A stretch of 64,000 nucleotides of DNA, from positions 744,001 to 808,000 of the forward strand of contig NZ_SMCS01000002.1 in NCBI RefSeq assembly GCF_004342265.1, written 5' to 3'. The stretch comes from Luteibacter rhizovicinus (GTDB lineage: Bacteria > Pseudomonadota > Gammaproteobacteria > Xanthomonadales > Rhodanobacteraceae). How positions within the stretch are numbered: the first letter of the stretch is position 1; each line of letters opens with the position of its first letter. The position numbers and the translations under genes are program-made. The notes below the pieces were generated by a model. That model saw only the letters and a program-made list of their open reading frames with translations, was not told where the DNA came from and ran no database searches. This document shows positions 9,268-19,489 of this stretch, piece by piece.

Positions 9268-9590
9268 ACGACGAACTCATCCAGCGGCTTCGCACGCAGG
9301 TCGGCGGCGTCCGGGATGGGGCGCTGTTGCGGTTCTCCATCGGCAACGCCCTGCTGGGCGACGCGCGATACGCGGAAGCCGCTGTGGAGTTTCGCGAAGC
9401 CGTCGCCTTCGATGCCGACTATTCGGCGGCATGGAAGCTGCTGGGCAAAACGCTGCTGGCTCTTGACGACGAAGCCGGCGCCGCCGCCGCGTGGCGGTCG
9501 GGCATCGAAGCATCCGAACGCCGGGGCGACAAACAGGCCGGCAAGGAAATGGCGGTCTTCCTCAACCGGCTGAGCCGAAGCGCGCCGTAA
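9264..9590 (+). CDS. Small tetratricopeptide-repeat protein
   Basis: A 108-residue soluble protein with a TTG start inside a TTGA overlap with the preceding transferase, so translation is probably coupled. Residues 21-88 form two helical repeats with TPR spacing (LLRFSIGNALLGDARYAEAAVEFREAVAFD, then YSAAWKLLGKTLLALDDEAGAAAAW, consistent with the A-x2-L-G-x3-L pattern). TPR proteins act as protein-binding adaptors; here it could organise the glycan machinery, but nothing in the sequence names a partner. Confidence 0.75.
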   Translation: MNDELIQRLRTQVGGVRDGALLRFSIGNALLGDARYAEAAVEFREAVAFDADYSAAWKLLGKTLLALDDEAGAAAAWRSGIEASERRGDKQAGKEMAVFLNRLSRSAP

Positions 9591-9620
9591 ACCTGGCCGG
9601 CGCTTATGTTGCCGGAGGAA

Positions 9621-10502
9621 CTACCGGTACGGACTGGCGCGATCGTTCGCCGTGTATCGTTTGTAATGCCACTGATATTGCGGGAAGGCCCGCTCCACGC
9701 ACGATTCCACACCACGATTGAGCGCCGCACAGGCCACTTTCAGATCGGCGTCGGCCAGACCGGCGGGCGCCGGAAGAATATGGATGCGGTAACCCGCCCC
9801 TTCGGGCAGTCGCTCGGCGAAGCTGAAGAGCACAATGGAACCCGTCCGCGCCGCAAGCCGGGGCAGCAATACGCCAGTCAACGCGTCCACGCCGAAGAAC
9901 GGCGCGAACTCGCCCTCGCCCTCACGCGGCTTCTGGTCGGGCAGGATGCCCACGGTGCCGCCGGCGGCCAATCGTTTGTATAGCGTGCGCACGCCTGCGC
10001 CCTCGGCGCGCACCTGTTCCGGAGCCAGCGCGCCGCGCACTTTGCGTAGCAACGCCTCGATGGCCGCGATGCGCGGCGGCCGATAGAGAATCGCCATCGG
10101 CGTGCGGCTGCACAGCCAGTAATTCAGCAGCTCCCAACAGCCAAGATGGGGTGCGGCGATGATCACGCCCTTGCCGCTCGCCAGCGCCGCCTCGAAAAGT
10201 TCGCCACCTCGAACCTCGCGCACCAGCCCGAGGGCACGCTCCGCGCCACCGCCCCAGATGCTGGCGATCTCAGTCAGGGATTTGCCGCTTTCTTCCATGG
10301 TCCGCGTCAGCAGCGCCTTGCGGTCGTCCTCGACGAGGTCCGGTTGCGTAAGCCGGAGGTTGACCTCGGTGTAATGCGCGGCACGCGTGCGACGGCGCAG
10401 GGAAAAACGCCCTATGGCCGCCCCGATGGCCTGCACGGTACGCAGGGGCAGCAGGCTGACGAGCCGCAACAGGAGATAAACGAGATAGATATCCGGGCGC
10501 AT
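9621..10502 (-). CDS. Lysophospholipid / lipid A acyltransferase (LpxL/HtrB family)
   Basis: The 293-residue protein has an N-terminal hydrophobic anchor (LVYLLLRLVSLLPL) and the family motif APHLGCWELLNYW near 118-130, where His and Glu form the HX4E catalytic pair of Kdo2-lipid A acyltransferases. A later GILPDQKPREGEGEFAPFFG block matches the second conserved region. It would use acyl-ACP at the inner membrane to add secondary acyl chains to lipid A, consistent with the LPS genes upstream, although it lies on the opposite strand. Relatives that make ornithine lipids or other acyl lipids cannot be excluded. Confidence 0.8.
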   Translation of the reverse strand: MRPDIYLVYLLLRLVSLLPLRTVQAIGAAIGRFSLRRRTRAAHYTEVNLRLTQPDLVEDDRKALLTRTMEESGKSLTEIASIWGGGAERALGLVREVRGGELFEAALASGKGVIIAAPHLGCWELLNYWLCSRTPMAILYRPPRIAAIEALLRKVRGALAPEQVRAEGAGVRTLYKRLAAGGTVGILPDQKPREGEGEFAPFFGVDALTGVLLPRLAARTGSIVLFSFAERLPEGAGYRIHILPAPAGLADADLKVACAALNRGVESCVERAFPQYQWHYKRYTANDRASPYR

Positions 10503-10591
10503 GCCACAAGTTTAGGGCATAGACAGGTTCACCCCCTTCCCGCGAGCCCACCTTCCGTTAAGCTGTCGGCCACTCAGCCGTTACCTCATCC

Positions 10592-11032
10592 ATGATCGCA
10601 CTTATCCAGCGGGCCGAATCCGCGCGAGTCGATGTCGATGGCCTCACCGTGGGTGCCATCGGAGCGGGCCTGCTCGCCCTCGTGGCCATCGAGCCCGACG
10701 ATGGCGAAGCCCAGTGCGCCCGCATGCTGGAACGTCTGCTGGGTTACCGGGTCTTTTCGGACGACCAGGGCCGCATGAACCTCGGACTGGCCGAAACCGG
10801 CGGCGGACTGTTGCTGGTCAGCCAGTTCACCCTGGCCGCCGATACCCGGAAGGGCATGCGCCCCAGCTTCACCACCGCGGCGCCGCCCGAACACGGCAGG
10901 CGCTGGTTCGACCGGCTGGTCGAACTGGCCCGCGCGGCGCATCCTGGGGTGGAAATCGGACAGTTCGGTGCCCATATGAAAGTTCACCTGGTCAACGATG
11001 GTCCCGTCACTTTCTGTCTGGAAGTGCGTTGA
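10592..11032 (+). CDS. dtd: D-aminoacyl-tRNA deacylase
   Basis: The 146-residue protein has the full DTD length and its signatures: [13 protein letters not shown] at the start, [21 protein letters not shown] with the SQxT active-site motif near 73-80, and [12 protein letters not shown] at the end matching the NxGPVT motif. The homodimeric enzyme hydrolyses D-amino acids and glycine from mischarged tRNA, a translation proofreading step. It is a single gene upstream of rpoD with its own short 5' region. Confidence 0.95.
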   Translation: MIALIQRAESARVDVDGLTVGAIGAGLLALVAIEPDDGEAQCARMLERLLGYRVFSDDQGRMNLGLAETGGGLLLVSQFTLAADTRKGMRPSFTTAAPPEHGRRWFDRLVELARAAHPGVEIGQFGAHMKVHLVNDGPVTFCLEVR

Positions 11033-11148
11033 GCCACGCATGGCATCGAAGCCACCCTTTCCTCCCGCCTTCGCGGCGCGCTCCGGCCGTATATGGCTGT
11101 CTGGCGCGATTCTTGCGTTGCCGCGTGGAGGCCGATCCACTTGAAAAC

Positions 11149-11177
11149 TGGTCAAAAAATCATCAAATGACTATACT
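11149..11177 (+). promoter_or_regulatory. Predicted sigma-70 type promoter of rpoD
   Basis: TGGTCA (11149-11154) and TATACT (11172-11177) are separated by 17 nt, 31 nt before the rpoD start. The surrounding stretch is unusually AT-rich for this genome. The hexamers match consensus at 4/6 and 5/6 positions. This is a by-eye prediction and no transcript start is known. Confidence 0.55.
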
Positions 11178-11207
11178 GATCGGTTCCTGTAACCCGCGGC
11201 GGTCGGC

Positions 11208-13067
<1,860 letters not shown>

Positions 13068-13090
13068 TCGGGGTTACAACGCAGAAGTGA

Positions 13091-13118
13091 AAACGCCCGC
13101 GAAAGCGGGCGTTTTTTT
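13091..13118 (+). terminator. Rho-independent terminator of rpoD
   Basis: An 8-bp GC stem ACGCCCGC/GCGGGCGT with a GAAA tetraloop followed by seven T residues sits just after the rpoD stop. It is a textbook intrinsic terminator. Confidence 0.92.
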
Positions 13119-13325
13119 GCGCGTGTTTCAGAGCGTAGTCGTGCGTGGTCTGAGCGCGAACCACGCACGAACATGCGTTAAAGATTCTCCAGCCCGGACG
13201 CAATCGACCATTGCCGACCAACGCCGAAACGCCCAAGAAACTCCTCAGCGCATAACGTGACAGCGCACGCACAACATCGGCGACGCACCCCGTATCCTCG
13301 CCGGCCCGCGTTCACCGGAAGAACG

Positions 13326-13904
13326 ATGCTCGTCCCCATCACGCCGACCTCGCGTCAGTACCTCGAGCACACCCTGCGAATGTTGGATGCGCAATCGATG
13401 GGCGGCCTTTGCCAGGGTGCATCGGCACACTGGATGATGGATGTCATGTCGGGAAGGTTGGCGACGTTCGACCTGATCAAGCTGCCGCGGGCACTTCTGT
13501 ATCAACGGCATTACGAAGCATTGATGAATCCGGACACTGCCATCCGGGCCGTCCACGCCGCCATTGCGTATTACCTCGATCGCTTCCGCTGTACGACGTC
13601 ATTCGAAACCAGTGCCCGAAAAATCGGCGGCGCGCTCAATTCGCCTTGCAATGTCGCCGCCATGCTCGGCATGGATGCTCCGACAGGAGGCAGCCATTCC
13701 ATCGTTCTCTTCAAGGCAAAAAGCGGACGACGGTTTGTGTATTGCTCCAACGCAGGCATCTACGAGTGGGCATGCTCGCCTCACAACGCCATCGGCGTGT
13801 TTCTGTCTGAATACAACACGCGCTTCGGCACCAACTACGACAAGATCAGCGAAGCGATCATATCCACGACGCCACACGATCTTCCCGTCAATGCCTACGC
13901 CTGA
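13326..13904 (+). CDS. Putative C58-like (YopT/AvrPphB-type) papain-fold cysteine protease
   Basis: The ATG at 13326 is preceded by GGAAG at 6-nt spacing, so it is preferred to an in-frame start at 13257; the product has 192 residues and no signal peptide. GGLCQGASAHWM (26-37) resembles the nucleophile motif of C58 proteases with Cys29, and GGSHSIVLF (121-129) offers His124. In YopT the Asp lies 16 residues after the His; here that position is Cys140, within YCSNAGIYEW, which otherwise resembles the family's FDPNxGxF block, with Asn142. If the fold is right, this is a minimal member with a changed third residue, perhaps inactive or using Asn142. It is a lone gene between rpoD and a convergent dehydrogenase. 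Function is inferred from motifs only. Confidence 0.45.
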   Translation: MLVPITPTSRQYLEHTLRMLDAQSMGGLCQGASAHWMMDVMSGRLATFDLIKLPRALLYQRHYEALMNPDTAIRAVHAAIAYYLDRFRCTTSFETSARKIGGALNSPCNVAAMLGMDAPTGGSHSIVLFKAKSGRRFVYCSNAGIYEWACSPHNAIGVFLSEYNTRFGTNYDKISEAIISTTPHDLPVNAYA

Positions 13905-13940
13905 CGCCCGACGCCCGACACCGGGAGATGTCCTCGTCGC

Positions 13941-14801
13941 TCAGCGAGCGCGCTTCAAGCGGATCAATGCCGAAATATCGTCGTCGCCATAACCTTGCGA
14001 CATCAATTCGGCAAAGTCGGCGAGCGACTTCTCGATCACACCGCGATCCGTGCCGGCTTCCTCGGCGATACCCCGCACGATGCCCAGATCCTTGTGCAGC
14101 AGCGCCAGCTTGAACCCGACCGAGAATTCGTTGCGCAACATCGTCGCGCCGCGCTTGTCGAGGAACCAGTTGCCCGCGGCACCGGCAGCCAGCGTGGGAA
14201 TAAGGCGGTCGGCTTCGAGGCCCAGCGCATCGCCCAACGCGAGGCCTTCCGTCACTGCCTGCGCGATGCCGGCGACCAGCACCTGGTTCACCGCTTTCGT
14301 TGCCTGCCCCGAGCCCACCGGACCCATATGCGTGATGCGCGCGCCATAGGCTTCCAGCACCGGTCGCGCACGTTCGAGTACATCCGCTTCACCGCCGACC
14401 ATCACGGACAGCTTGCCGTTCTTCGCGCCTTCCACGCCACCCGAAACCGGTGCGTCGAGGAAATGCGCACCCACTTCGGCGAGGCGACGCGCAACACGCT
14501 TCGCCGTGGCGGGCGCCACCGTCGAGTGGTCGATGACAATCGCGCCTTTACGCAACGAAGGGGCCATCGCGTCGACGACGCCGATCACGTCGGCGTCGGC
14601 ACTGACGCAAAGGGCAATCACGTCGCACAACGCCGCGATACCGGCGAGGTCCGGCGCCGCGACCTTCAGCTCCGCGGCGAGCGCGTCGGCTTTCGCCTGG
14701 GAGCGATTGCCGACGGCCGCGAGCAGGCCCTTATCGTTCAGATGCCCGGCCATGGGAGCGCCCATGGCGCCGAGACCGATAAAGGCTGCTTTGATCGACA
14801 T
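13941..14801 (-). CDS. NAD(P)-dependent beta-hydroxyacid dehydrogenase (3-hydroxyisobutyrate dehydrogenase family)
   Basis: The 286-residue protein has an N-terminal Rossmann fold (AFIGLGAMGAPMAGHL, GxGxMG), the substrate-binding DAPVSGGVEGAKNGKLSVMVGG block near 117-138, and the catalytic-lysine segment GSGQATKAVNQ near 162-172. An all-helical C-terminal domain follows. Enzymes of this family oxidise 3-hydroxyisobutyrate or reduce tartronate semialdehyde, glyoxylate or succinic semialdehyde. Pathway neighbours that would decide the substrate are absent. It lies 20 nt downstream of speA on the same strand, so the two may share a transcript. Confidence 0.85.
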   Translation of the reverse strand: MSIKAAFIGLGAMGAPMAGHLNDKGLLAAVGNRSQAKADALAAELKVAAPDLAGIAALCDVIALCVSADADVIGVVDAMAPSLRKGAIVIDHSTVAPATAKRVARRLAEVGAHFLDAPVSGGVEGAKNGKLSVMVGGEADVLERARPVLEAYGARITHMGPVGSGQATKAVNQVLVAGIAQAVTEGLALGDALGLEADRLIPTLAAGAAGNWFLDKRGATMLRNEFSVGFKLALLHKDLGIVRGIAEEAGTDRGVIEKSLADFAELMSQGYGDDDISALIRLKRAR

Positions 14802-14821
14802 GTGTTTTCCCGTAGAGGAGA

Positions 14822-16711
14822 TCAGTCGCCGGTGTTTTCGGCGAGGTAGGTGTAACCGGTCAGGCCCGCATCCAGCGCGGCATACAGACGCTCGCCTTCC
14901 GCGCCCGCGATACCCGCGGCGGCAAGCCGGTCGGTATAGGACTGACGCAGTGCCTTCAGGTCGTAGCCGACGTAGTCCAGCATCAGGTCGGTAGTGTCGC
15001 CACGACGGATATGGGCGAACTCGTAGCCGTCCGCGGTCGCGCGGACATTCACCGCATCGGTGTCGCCGAACAGGTTGTGGATGTCGCCGAGCGTTTCCTG
15101 ATAAGCGCCGACCATGAAGATGCCCAGCCGGTACGACTCGCCCGAGCGCAGCTCGTGCAGCGGCAGGCTGACGTCGACGCCCTCGGCGTCCACGTAGTGA
15201 TCGATGCGGCCATCGGAGTCGCAGGTCAGATCCGCGATGACGCCGCGGCGCATCGGCTCTTCATCCAGGCGCGCAATCGGCACGATCGGGAAAATCTGGT
15301 CGATCGCCCAGATATCCGGTACCGATTCGAATACCGAGAAGTTGACGAAGTACTTGTCGACCAGCTTCTCGTCCAGATCGTCCAGCGCCTGACGATGCGC
15401 GCGCTCGGCGGGCAACAGGCGGGGACGCACGGCATTGGCGATGGCGTAGAACAGTTCGTCGAGACGTGCGCGGTCTTCCAGATGCAGCTGGCCCAGCGCG
15501 TACAGCGCCTGGCCCTCGGCGAAATGGTGTTGCGCCTCGTGGAAGAGTTCCAGCGCCGGGCGGCTGTCCAGTTCGGCATGCGTCTCGCGCAGATGGCGCA
15601 GTACCGTCGGCTCGCCTTCGCGCTCCGGCGGAATCGTACCCATCGGCACGGCCTCGACCTCGCTGACGTTCACCACCATCACGGCGTGGTGCGCCGTCAT
15701 GGCGCGGCCGGACTCGGTGAAGATCACGGGCGCGGCCATGCCATATTCGGTCACGGCCTCGGCCAGCGGCTGCACGATGCTGGCGGCGTACTGACCCAGG
15801 CTGTAATTGATGGAGTTATAGCTACGCGAACGGGTGCCTTCGTAGTCGACACCCAGGCCACCGCCCACATCGACGACTTCGATACTGACACCGAGGCGGT
15901 GCAGTTCGACGAAGTAACGTACGGCTTCGCGCATGCCCGCCGCGATGTCGCGCACGTTCGAAATCTGCGAACCCATGTGGAAGTGTTGCAGCTTCAATGT
16001 GTGCTTGAGACCGGCCGCGTCGAGGCGTGCGATCAGTTCCAGCACCTGGCCCGGGCTGAGGCCGAACTTACCCTTGTCGCCACCCGTGTTCTGCCATTTG
16101 CCGGCACCGATCGAGGCGAGACGGACGCGCACGCCGAGCAGCGGCTCCACGTCCAGCGCTTTCGCCTCGGCGAATACGTGGTCGAGCTCGGAGAGCTTCT
16201 CGATAACGATATGCACGCGCAGGCCGAGCTTCAGGCCGATCAGCGCCAGGCGTACGTATTCGCGATCCTTGTAGCCGTTGCACACGACCATGCTGCCCGG
16301 ACGAGCATGCGCCAGCACGGCCATCAGCTCCGGCTTGGAACCCGCCTCCAGCCCGAAGCCCTGCTCGCCGGCGGCGACCAGCTCGCTGACGACGCCGCGC
16401 TGCTGGTTCACCTTGATCGGGTAGATCGCCGTATAGCTGCCGGCGTAGTCGGCATCGTCGATGGCACGGGCGAATGCTTCCTGCAAACGGGCAAGCCGGT
16501 CGGCAAGGATGTCCGGGAAGCGGACCAGCAGGGGAAGGCGCAAACCCTGCGCCTTGGCCTCGTCCACGATGGCCGACAGGTCCAGCGCGGGGCCTTCGCT
16601 GCCGCGCGGACGCATCAACAGGTTGCCATTGCCGGCCACATCCACGTAGCCGTTGCTCCAGTGCGGGATAGCGTAAGTCTGTCGCGCGCGTTCGATGTTC
16701 CAGGTCGCCAT
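14822..16711 (-). CDS. speA: Biosynthetic arginine decarboxylase SpeA
   Basis: Starting at the ATG at 16711 the protein has 629 residues, the usual length for SpeA; an upstream in-frame extension to 16816 lacks family similarity. It begins WNIERARQTYAIPHWSNGYVDV. The PLP lysine lies in YTAIYPIKVNQQRGVV, and GFGLEAGSKPELMAVL, FHMGSQISNVRDI and VDVGGGLGVDYEGT form the alanine-racemase-fold barrel. The enzyme makes agmatine from arginine, the first step of putrescine synthesis. It is divergent from speE, so two polyamine genes share an intergenic region of 296 nt. Confidence 0.97.
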   Translation of the reverse strand: MATWNIERARQTYAIPHWSNGYVDVAGNGNLLMRPRGSEGPALDLSAIVDEAKAQGLRLPLLVRFPDILADRLARLQEAFARAIDDADYAGSYTAIYPIKVNQQRGVVSELVAAGEQGFGLEAGSKPELMAVLAHARPGSMVVCNGYKDREYVRLALIGLKLGLRVHIVIEKLSELDHVFAEAKALDVEPLLGVRVRLASIGAGKWQNTGGDKGKFGLSPGQVLELIARLDAAGLKHTLKLQHFHMGSQISNVRDIAAGMREAVRYFVELHRLGVSIEVVDVGGGLGVDYEGTRSRSYNSINYSLGQYAASIVQPLAEAVTEYGMAAPVIFTESGRAMTAHHAVMVVNVSEVEAVPMGTIPPEREGEPTVLRHLRETHAELDSRPALELFHEAQHHFAEGQALYALGQLHLEDRARLDELFYAIANAVRPRLLPAERAHRQALDDLDEKLVDKYFVNFSVFESVPDIWAIDQIFPIVPIARLDEEPMRRGVIADLTCDSDGRIDHYVDAEGVDVSLPLHELRSGESYRLGIFMVGAYQETLGDIHNLFGDTDAVNVRATADGYEFAHIRRGDTTDLMLDYVGYDLKALRQSYTDRLAAAGIAGAEGERLYAALDAGLTGYTYLAENTGD

Positions 16712-17007
16712 GGGCGTCCGATCTCCTCGTCGATAGTCGTGCCCCCTCGGGGGCCAGAAGCAGTCGCAGCGGCGAACCTTGACCTGAAGCGTGTCTGGCG
16801 GCCGGGAGCCTCGCACGCCGCGGGGCCGGTCAGACAGGGCCTGACCGCGGCCATGGCAACGGACAGACCGCCTATTGTAATAGCCGTTCGTGACGCGTGC
16901 GTATCACCCCAGCCCGGGGTGTCATAGCGCCGGCAGGACGGCGTGCGCCCGCGATAGCCGGTACAATCACGGTTTTCCGTCCTTACACGATTCTCAGGAA
17001 CAGCGTC

Positions 17008-17859
17008 ATGTCGCAGCTCAGCTGGTTCACCGAAGCCCATCAGGCTTCCGGCTCCTCCATCGGTTTCCGCGTCGAGCGACTGCTGCATGCCGAAAAAACG
17101 CCCTTCCAGACGATCGAGATCTATCAGACGACCGACTGGGGCAACCTGATGGTGATCGACGGCTGCGTCATGCTGACGGCCCGGGACAATTTCCTGTATC
17201 ACGAAATGATGACCCACCCGGCGCTGTTCACGCACGCACGCGCCAAGCGCGTCGTGGTCATCGGCGGCGGCGACTGCGGCACGCTGCGCGAAGTGCTCAA
17301 GCACGAGGAAGTCGAATCGGCCGTGCAGGTCGAGATCGACGAGCGCGTCACCCGCCTCGCCGAGGAATACTTCCCGGAACTGTGCGAATCGAACAACGAC
17401 CCACGCGCCGAGCTGCTCTTCATCGACGGCATCAAGTACATGGCCGAAGCCGATCCCGAATCGCTCGACCTGATCATCGTCGACTCCACCGACCCGATCG
17501 GTCCGGCCGAAGGCCTGTTCAACGCGGCCTTCTACGCCAGCTGCTACAAAGCCCTGCGCCACGGCGGCATCCTGGTCCAGCAGTCCGAATCCCCGCTGGC
17601 CCACATCGAACTCATCAAGGCGATGCGTTCGGCCATGCGCACGTCGGGCTTCCAGGCCGTGAAGACCCTGCCGTTCCCGCAGCCGTGCTATCCCACCGGC
17701 TGGTGGAGCTGCACCATGGCCCGCAAGGGTGGCGACCTGTCGGGCTTCCGCGAGCGCGGCGCCCTCAGCAAGAACTTCCCGACCCGCTACTACAACGCAG
17801 ACATCCACAAGGGCGCACTCGCCCAGCCGGAATTCATGCGCGAAGCCCTGGGCGAATAA
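17008..17859 (+). CDS. speE: Spermidine synthase SpeE
   Basis: The ATG at 17008 follows an AGGA ribosome site and gives 283 residues, the normal size; a longer in-frame start has no support. RVVVIGGGDCGTLREVLKH is the dcSAM-binding motif, VEIDERVTRLAEEYFP follows it, and DLIIVDSTDPIGPAEGLF carries the catalytic Asp. It transfers aminopropyl from decarboxylated SAM to putrescine. A TACAAT box at 16962-16967 could be its -10 element. No speD gene is visible in the window. Confidence 0.97.
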   Translation: MSQLSWFTEAHQASGSSIGFRVERLLHAEKTPFQTIEIYQTTDWGNLMVIDGCVMLTARDNFLYHEMMTHPALFTHARAKRVVVIGGGDCGTLREVLKHEEVESAVQVEIDERVTRLAEEYFPELCESNNDPRAELLFIDGIKYMAEADPESLDLIIVDSTDPIGPAEGLFNAAFYASCYKALRHGGILVQQSESPLAHIELIKAMRSAMRTSGFQAVKTLPFPQPCYPTGWWSCTMARKGGDLSGFRERGALSKNFPTRYYNADIHKGALAQPEFMREALGE

Positions 17860-17871
17860 CCCAAAGCCAAA

Positions 17872-17902
17872 GCAGGCGCGCTCCCTGTGGGAGCGCGCCT
17901 GC
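17872..17902. repeat. REP-like perfect hairpin after speE
   Basis: A perfect 14-bp inverted repeat (GCAGGCGCGCTCCC with its complement) around a TGT loop, 12 nt after the speE stop. It lacks a T tract, so it is more like a REP/BIME-type intergenic repeat than an intrinsic terminator. It shares the GGCGCGCTCC core with the hairpin at 19383-19422. It may stabilise the speE mRNA 3' end. Confidence 0.7.
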
Positions 17903-17981
17903 GCGCGAAAGCCAACGAAGCGAGGAAGCCATGCGCCTCCTTAGAGCGCGCAGAGCACCGGACATCACCCAGTCCGCATCC

Positions 17982-18179
17982 TCAAAACATCTTCGCCCGC
18001 ACCTTCGGCAGCACGACCAGAATCAGCGTCGCGATCGGCCCGAGCAGCGCCGACAGCAAAAACCACAGCAGACCGCTGCGATTCTTGCCCTGGGCGAGCC
18101 CCGCGTTAATCAACATCAACGTGCCCCATCCGGCAAGCCAGCCACCACGATCGCTGGCAATAAGCGCGAATTGTTCCAT
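17982..18179 (-). CDS. Small two-helix inner-membrane protein, unknown function
   Basis: The 65-codon frame begins at an ATG preceded by AGGAG at good spacing, which decides against a longer in-frame start at 18284. The product MEQFALIASDRGGWLAGWG has two hydrophobic stretches: residues about 15-26 (GWGTLMLINAGLAQ, weak) and a clear one at 36-58 (LLWFLLSALLGPIATLILVVL), ending in a basic KVRAK tail. I do not recognise the family. It is a single gene between speE and a periplasmic protein gene. Confidence 0.6.
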   Translation of the reverse strand: MEQFALIASDRGGWLAGWGTLMLINAGLAQGKNRSGLLWFLLSALLGPIATLILVVLPKVRAKMF

Positions 18180-18351
18180 CGTATTCTCCTGTTCTGTCGC
18201 AGGATTGGTATGAGCGTGGGGTACGAATACGCAGCACGCCCCCGACGTGAACGCCGATAGTAGCAAGACCCTGCGACACCGCACGTTTTGTCGCCCACGT
18301 TCCGTTCATGCAGAAGCCGTATCCTTACCCTTTTGTGACGGAGACGGATCC

Positions 18352-19374
18352 ATGCGCGGATGGCGCCTTACGACCTTGGCCCTGATGGCCACGTTATCGC
18401 TTCCCGCACTGGCTGCCCCGCCCAAGGCGCCCCCAGCCGCCTCGAAAGCCGAGGCGAAGGACCAGACCAAGGCCCTGCTCCAGTTCCAGCGCGATCTGGC
18501 CAGCGTCCTGGCCCTGCGCACGGATGCCGAGCCGCTGCTGGCCGCCGCCCTGCTTGCACGCCCCCTGCCGGATGCGCCGGAAGTACTCAGCTACCACGCG
18601 CTGCTTGAGCGCGCCGCCCGCAACGAGGACGCCGGCCCCGCCGTGTCCTGGGCCCAGTTGGCCGATTGCAGCCGCAAGAGCGGCGACTGCCCCAACGTCG
18701 ACGCCCTGACGAAACTGGAACAGCAGGCGCCGGACAATGCCGCCGTGTGGCTGCTGAAGCTCGCCGTCGACGACCACCAGGGCAAGAAGGACAGCGTGCG
18801 CACCGACCTCGGCCGCGCCGCGAACGCCAAGGCCTACGACGACTATCTCGGCAATAGCCTGAAAGCCCTGGCCAATTCGGTCAGCCAGCTTCCGCCGCCG
18901 CCCGCCACCTTCAGCCCGCTGGCGGGTGCCGGTACCGCGGGCGTCCAGATGGTCCTCGTCTTCGGCCTGGGCAGTGCGCAGCCGATGCCCGGCTTCCAGG
19001 TCACGGCCCGGTTCTGCGAAGACAACAAATCCGACCAGGGCGTCGTCGACGACTGCCTGAAGCTGGCGAAAGTCCTCGAGTGGGGCAGCAGTCCGCTCGG
19101 CCGCTCGCTTGGGCTGCACCTGCGCGAAACGCTGTCGCCGGACGCCGCACAGCAGCAGGGTGCGAAGACCGCCCGCCTGAACCTCATCTGGCAGATGCAG
19201 CGCTTCGCCCAGTTGAACATGCAGGGTCAGGGCGACAAGGTAACGGCGCAGAAACTGCTCGCGCTGGCCCGTACGGGCGGCACGGAAATGAGCGTCATCC
19301 TTTCGGCCCTGCGCACCTACGGCATTCCCGCCGAGGCGCCGGCAGGCTGGGAACCGGCGAAAGCCGAGAGCTGA
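18352..19374 (+). CDS. Predicted periplasmic alpha-helical protein, unknown function
   Basis: The ATG at 18352 has a GGAG site and gives a clean Sec signal peptide (MRGWRLTTLALMATLSLPALA followed by AAPP), so it is preferred to the in-frame start at 18247. The 340-residue product is rich in Ala, Leu and Gln with Cys pairs near 103-111 (CSRKSGDC) and 224-237. The pattern of short helical repeats is reminiscent of TPR-like or SEL1-like proteins, but no named motif is secure. It is followed by a strong hairpin. No neighbour suggests a function. Confidence 0.65.
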   Translation: MRGWRLTTLALMATLSLPALAAPPKAPPAASKAEAKDQTKALLQFQRDLASVLALRTDAEPLLAAALLARPLPDAPEVLSYHALLERAARNEDAGPAVSWAQLADCSRKSGDCPNVDALTKLEQQAPDNAAVWLLKLAVDDHQGKKDSVRTDLGRAANAKAYDDYLGNSLKALANSVSQLPPPPATFSPLAGAGTAGVQMVLVFGLGSAQPMPGFQVTARFCEDNKSDQGVVDDCLKLAKVLEWGSSPLGRSLGLHLRETLSPDAAQQQGAKTARLNLIWQMQRFAQLNMQGQGDKVTAQKLLALARTGGTEMSVILSALRTYGIPAEAPAGWEPAKAES

Positions 19375-19382
19375 TAACCGCT

Positions 19383-19422
19383 CGTCATGCAGGAGCGCCC
19401 CCAGGCGCGCTCCTGCATGACG
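19383..19422. repeat. 16-bp perfect inverted repeat (REP-like hairpin)
   Basis: CGTCATGCAGGAGCGC at 19383-19398 pairs perfectly with 19407-19422 across an 8-nt loop, starting 9 nt after the preceding stop. There is no T tract. Its AGGAGCGC and GCGCTCCT core links it to the GTAGGAGCGC-type repeats elsewhere in the window. Confidence 0.7.
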
Positions 19423-19489
19423 ATTGCGCCTCGCGTTAGGCCACCTGCGTGGGTTAGCCTTGTCCCATCCTTCGGGCAGGTGACGACGT

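Noticed and set aside
17872-19422. Short palindromic repeats considered as a CRISPR array
   Set aside because: Only two hairpins 1.5 kb apart with genes between them; no regular spacing, spacers or cas genes.
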